Below, piece after piece: positions 58,540 through 64,000 of a DNA stretch of 64,000 nt. Made by a program: the position numbers and the translations under genes. The notes under the pieces were generated by a model. That model ran no database searches, was not told the DNA's origin, and was given only the letters and a program-made list of their open reading frames with translations. Each line of letters begins with the position of its first letter. Positions within the stretch are counted from its first letter, which is position 1. The stretch lies in the NCBI RefSeq assembly GCF_000972845.2, contig NC_040011.1, positions 28,698,806 through 28,762,805 of the forward strand. Direction: 5' to 3'. This DNA comes from Larimichthys crocea (taxonomy: Eukaryota > Chordata > Actinopteri > Sciaenidae).

Positions 58540-61500
58540 GTCGCAGAATACAAAGGTTACATATTTTATACATATTAAGTATAGATCATAAGTAGATTTA
58601 CACATGTTTCTACTTATATATCACTTTCCTTTTGCTTTTCCCCCCAGGGATTCAGCCCACCAGCACCTTTTTCCTTATCCTTAGATTGCCCTCCTCCTAA
58701 CTCAACCATGGACTTCCTGTTGGCTGACCTTTCACCCTCCTGGACTCTCAATGGCTGTTTGTTATTTTCGTGTGGAGAGAAATCGAAAAGGGCGCTCTGG
58801 CTTGAAAGCCACAGAAAGGACGAAAAGAACGCACTTCAGCATAGGATGATGGACACGTGTAAGGAGGATAAGCACAACATAGTCTCATGTAGGATTGTTT
58901 TATCCGGAGACTTAGTAAAAGTAGTAAAAAAAAAAAAAAACCTCCAAGAGGAGAAAAATTAAGAGATTTTAACTGATACGTTCTGATTTCCCAGCCTTTA
59001 TCCCTTAGCTTTTTGAAGCTTTGTGAAAAATACACTGATTTATTTTTAGATTTCACATAAACAAATTAACATAAGAGGCATATAAAGTAAGAATTAATGA
59101 AGGGATAAATTCATGCTTTCTTTATGTAGTACCTCATGCATCTAATGTTTTTTTTTTTAACACAATGCGTTTTATTTAGTTGTGTAGCTGTAACAGTCTC
59201 ATCCTGAGTGATTTGCAGGTTTGCTTTTTTTATATATTCTGCTGTTTTCTACTGAGACAGAGAAACATAAATGTTGTAAATGTCACAGGAGACAACAGAC
59301 AATTCTTCTGAGAGATCAGCCACCAGACACAATCACCTCAAGTCAACCGCACACTGTACCACTCTGTATTCACACCCAGGGTCTTAAAACTTCAGCAACA
59401 CGACTTCAACTTCTCTACCAGCCAACCTGCACGGCAGACAGATGTGGTATTGTGGCAGCTGTTGATTCCACTGATTCGTATGCCATGAGCCGTCAAGTGT
59501 TAAATTCACGGTTTTAATATAGGTCACTGATTTTGCAGCATGTGGCAGGTTAACGCATGCAGCCACGGTCAGCAGGGGTGAGTTGTTGTGAGAGTGCTGT
59601 CTGAATTAATGAAAGTTGACACTACAGTTGATTTAAAGTCTTCTCATGAGTCTGTACAGCTTTAATCCCCCCCCCCAATCATCACACTCTGCCGTTTTTA
59701 TTGGCCTTGTAAAGTTTTAAGAGGTTGCTAGACAAATCCGCAGAAACTGTGTTTGCTATGGCTTGGAAATTTTTTTTGTAGTGTGCACACTGTAGACTTG
59801 TTTAGGTGAAAACTGTCGGTAGCATAGATTGTTTTCGTCAATTTCCGAAAATGCATTTTGTATTATTTTTTTCTATACTTTTCTTCTGTGCACTGCACCT
59901 ACATTTTTGATAGAGGCAGTTAAGTAATATGAAACTACTACGTTACAAAACTAAGGAGCGGGGACTACTAAGTTGACCTGAGTCCTCATCAGGCCATCTC
60001 ACAGATAATCCAATCAGTTTGCTGCTTTAGTTTAGTTTTGTGTCACGAGAGCGTCACTCACTGTGTTGGCAGTAATGAAACAAAACATCACAACCTCACT
60101 GAGATATTTCCTCAATAGGATAGTTTGCAGTTATGTTTCATAAACATTAGGACCACTTACCTCTGTACTCTTAGATTACAAGTTCTCTTGAACACTTGAA
60201 TTTAAATGAACAGATGTGAAGTAGAGCTGCAATAATTGACTGTTCAAGTTACACTCTGTGGTTATATGCATAACTGAATAGCAGAGGGGGGGGCATGGTA
60301 CACAGTAAGGAAGGAAATGCTCCGGTGTTCGGGTGGTATTCCTTTCTGTCCATCTTCCTCTTTGCTTTCACTGCCATAATTCAGCCAGTTCAGTCAGTTT
60401 CTGTGTTACACTTCAGCAGCCCCAAAGCTACACAAACCTCACTGCTGAGTATAGTTTTGTGGGCTGGGGGTAATGCTATAGGACAAACAGTTCTGGACAT
60501 GAAACATACACCTCAGAAATATACCTCAGAAATCAAACTATCCTCAGCAATCCAGTGGAAACTGTTGACATTCTGCATTAATTTATAGCATCAGTGTTCT
60601 GTGTAGTGGTTTGTTACTGAACCATTCTCAGAGCCACAAAGCTGCCAAACACCTGTTTCCAATCAACCTTGCTTCCTCCGAATTCTCATTAGTGTCCACA
60701 AAACTGTGGAAATGTGACACTTCCATTCCCCATAATCTAACAGTTGGTGCATTATGAGTTTATAGATTTATTCTTCCTGCTTATTTCGCCTTTATATCCA
60801 CTTGTTTCTTTGTTTTTAATCCTCACCGGTCCTCTCTTACTGTATCTCTACCTTCACATTATCTTCACACATTAGCTCCTCTCTATTGCAGCCTCATATT
60901 TCTGTCTGTGATTGAAGAAATGCAGGTATATAAATGTGATAAAAGAGATACTAAACCATAAATGGTGGAGATCCATACGATTGTTAAAGCATGTTTGAAA
61001 GCAGAAACATAGGCCTCTAGTTTGACTGAGGTAGTGTTACAGTCCGGGCTGCGAGAGGCACACTAGCTAAGTTTGAGTTAAATTCATCAGCCTCTAAAGA
61101 AATTATATCAGATGAACCTGAACATTGAGCTCCTGCACAGTGATCAAATCATTGAGCTCATTTCAAATTTAGAAATAAGGAAACAGCTCCTCATCACTTT
61201 CAAAGTGACTAATTTTACAGCACTTTGTTTTATAGGTATGCCCCCCATACCTAATAATGGTTAACTGTGAAATTTATTTAATTAATTTATTTCATTTTTT
61301 TGTGTGATGAAGATTGCAGCCGATGCTTTCTACAAAATGGCAGAACTGCATGTAAAATCAATAACCCACAGCCTGAAGAGCTGATTTTCATTGTTTGGAG
61401 TGCGATTTAAAGATGACATTTTTACAGAAATTAAATAAAGAGGCAACCTTTATTACATTTGCACAGCACTACCTTGAAATTCTGTTACATCTCCACTAAA

Positions 61501-63770
61501 AAAAGAAATCGTTACTTACATGTTGCACTAGTCTGCTGCTGTCAAACTAGAGGCCTGTGTCACGAAAGTCTCACAATCTGGCAAAAGAATAAGTGAATGA
61601 TACAGAGGGCTGAACCAGCCATATTGGAGGACCACAGCCTTTTGTTTACCAATGGCTGATTGTGTTTCTATGCACAAAATGTATCCGGCTCTTTTTTTTT
61701 TTTGACTGTGAACTGATATGTTGTTGTTTGTTTCTTTTTTTTCTTTTTCTTTTTTATGTTGGATATGTCTTCATCTTTTTAGTCATTGTTGTTTTCCGAC
61801 AGATATATTTGAAGGAGAGGAGATGAGGAGTGCAAGCAAGATGTTTTGGTCACAGCATTACAAAAAACAAATCTGCCTTACTGAACAGCTGTGATGCACC
61901 AGAAACAGTGACTAGATTTGAGACACAACTGCAAAGCCGCTATAGTGAATTTTTCAGATTAATATTCATTTGATTATTGATTATTTGATTGATTTTTTTT
62001 TTTTTTTTTTAATTTGTTCTCACTATAGTCATTGTCACTCCTGGATCTCTCTTAACAGCCTTTTAATTAAATTTCACTGGAGTCAGACTCATTCAGTTTC
62101 TGCTTAGAAGCAGCTGAGTTCTCCATTTTACTAGAAAATTGATATGTATCAACATATGTACTTTATATACTTTGTAATAGGTTTTAATTAACTTAATTAT
62201 AAACTGTTTTATTTTGTTAGATTGTTTTTGACAATTTTTTTTTGTTTGTTTTTTTAAAAATTTGTTGGTGAGTGTAATGACACGTTTTAAAGACTACTGG
62301 AAAAAGAAAGAACTATCAAGCTAATATATAAAAGTGAAGGAGTTGAATGAATGAAGAATGGCACAGTACATGTGTATGGTTGCATGATGTGTGCTGAACC
62401 AGCTTGCCAAAGTCCTTTTTGTCTATGCAGCATCGCTGGGCTTGCGGTCCACTTCCTGTGATAAATGTTTACTTGGATTCCCAAGTTTGCATTTGTCTCC
62501 TGTAGCACTCTGGGCTGTAGCCTGCAGTAGTTTCAGGACCAGCTAAATCTACGGTAAAGCCCCTTACCTAAACTATAAACTATCAACACTACTACGTGTT
62601 TTATTGTTTTTATAATTAGAACTTTTTGGAGCCGTAGTTGTTTTCAAGTCAAAATGGTGAAAACTTAACATTGCTCTCCTGTCTTGGCTTTTCTTTACTG
62701 GTGCTTGCACGCGGCATATATTATGCAAGTCAGAGCTAAAGAGAGACACACTGGCACATAAATAAGGACAGGCTGATATCAGTTACTGTCCTACACGTGG
62801 CAAGATTACGCTAGCAGGCACTATTTGACTCTTTGGTGTTATTTCTTCTTCATGAATTAACAGTTAATCTGTCATATTTACTTATTTGATCACTTTATAT
62901 TTAACTATGGCTTCAGTTCTTTTAACATGTGCTCGGACTTACTGCTGATTTCTATTGGTGAATTTCCAGGAAACCTGCTCCTCTGACCTAAGTCTCTGCT
63001 TTAAGTTTAACTGCTGTGCTTTTCCTTAGCCTGAAACCATACAAACAATACACGAAACAGGATAGATGAAGGTCTATATATCGTGAAGCTGAGCCATGAT
63101 TTGCAAAAAGACTCGTCATACACTGCCGTGGACCACTTCCAGCAAGAATACTTTTTCCACTCTGTTGCCAGTACGGGCCATAATTTTTAAATCATGTGTG
63201 AAGGAAATGTTTTTACTGCTCCTGAATAATGTCGAAACATTTTTATGCTCCATATGTTGTAGGGACCCTGTATCATTCGTGCATATTTTGTTTGACTGGC
63301 ATCATGTTTTCACAACTATAACTATTCCAGCCTTTTCTGAGGACATATTCTCATTTATATTTCTGTTTGGTTACCAGGGCAACGCTTGGCCCAGGCCTTC
63401 CCACAGCCTTACATGTTGAAATATGAGTAATATTTCAGTGCAGTGCTCTGCTAAACTTACCTTCTCTAACCTCCAGTAAGGTTGCTGCAGTTAAACCTCT
63501 ATTGCCTGTCTTCTCTTCTTAAAGCTGTCAGCCTATGCCTCCCTACACAAGCTATACTTTTTTTTTTCTTTTTTTTTTTAAAATATGAATACATGTTTTA
63601 GTCATGTTCTAACAAGGTCAGTGACGCCGCAAGATCTGAAATTAAGTCATGCTGCTAGAAAAAAATTAATATAATTTTTGTGTTTTTGTCAAAGTAATTT
63701 TGAATCTGTATCAAAACAGGCACATGTTTTCTATTAAACCAACAATAAAGATGTAATATGAAAAAATAAA
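58540..63770 (+). other. Probable long 3'UTR and downstream flank of slc16a2
   Basis: No coding exon is seen. Candidate poly(A) signals AATAAA are at 61434-61439 and 63744-63749. Poly-T/poly-A runs occur at 58924-58939, 59149-59158 and 61994-62011. A long 3'UTR is usual for this gene in vertebrates; the true end is inferred. 63771-64000 shows nothing recognisable. Confidence 0.45.
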
Positions 63771-64000
63771 CAAACATGCTTTCATTGCCAGTCACTCTTT
63801 TATTAGCTGTGTACTTTCAGTCCTCAACTGCTCCACTTGCACTTGACATGCAAACATGTTGGAGATTAACCTCTTTGAAAGCATAAAAACACACTGGCAA
63901 CGTAATGAAACAAGTCAGAAGAGAGACACAATACTCTTGCTGTAGTTTAGGGACACACTGAATGTGTCTTGAAAACATTGTGCTCATTATCACCACAGCA

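Overview
The window is ordinary nuclear DNA of a bony fish, most likely a percomorph teleost. The evidence is spliced genes with vertebrate orthologues, GT-AG introns, fish-type tRNA-derived SINEs, hAT and Tc1 transposon remnants, and dense (TG)n/(AC)n microsatellites. I see no bacterial, viral or CRISPR-like system. All gene models were built by eye, joining exons so that reading phase is kept across every intron.

Layout. 409-3823 (-): five coding exons of a clade B serpin (serpinb1-like), whose reactive-loop exon lies off the left edge. A hAT transposon nested in a Tc1-like remnant sits in its first coding intron. 3824-8609: no gene. 8610-12030 (+): an acidic coiled-coil protein that I read as centrosomal Kizuna (kiz). 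12533-18145 (-): pola2, the B subunit of DNA polymerase alpha-primase, tail to tail with kiz. 18600-19275: two tRNA-derived SINEs. 19994-26611 (-): an 11-exon, 384-residue protein, tentatively the meiotic topoisomerase VI-like subunit TOP6BL. 27663-29575 (-): tstd1, a single-domain rhodanese. 31583-32356 (-): lrrn4cl, a single-exon membrane protein. 32357-40368: gene-free, ending in the slc16a2 upstream region. 40369-58539 (+): slc16a2 (MCT8-type thyroid-hormone transporter), six coding exons with a 9.8-kb first intron, followed by a probable 3'UTR of about 5 kb.

The genes do not form a pathway. POLA2 acts in replication priming, the TOP6BL candidate in meiotic break formation, and KIZ at spindle poles. 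TSTD1 handles sulfur transfer, the serpin inhibits proteases, and MCT8 moves thyroid hormone.

The best leads are in RNA processing. In the TOP6BL candidate there is an intron with perfect U12 AT-AC type 5' splice-site and branch-point motifs. The same gene has an AAG|GCAAGT GC-AG donor and a 34-bp intronic hairpin that pairs fully, with G-U wobbles, only on the transcribed strand. In kiz a splice donor lies inside a perfect 16-bp hairpin, and one exon sits between complementary (TG)n and (AC)n repeats. In slc16a2 a truncated copy of exon 4, with its acceptor, sits two exons downstream of the original. The fish MCT8 also has Gln where human MCT8 has substrate-site His192.
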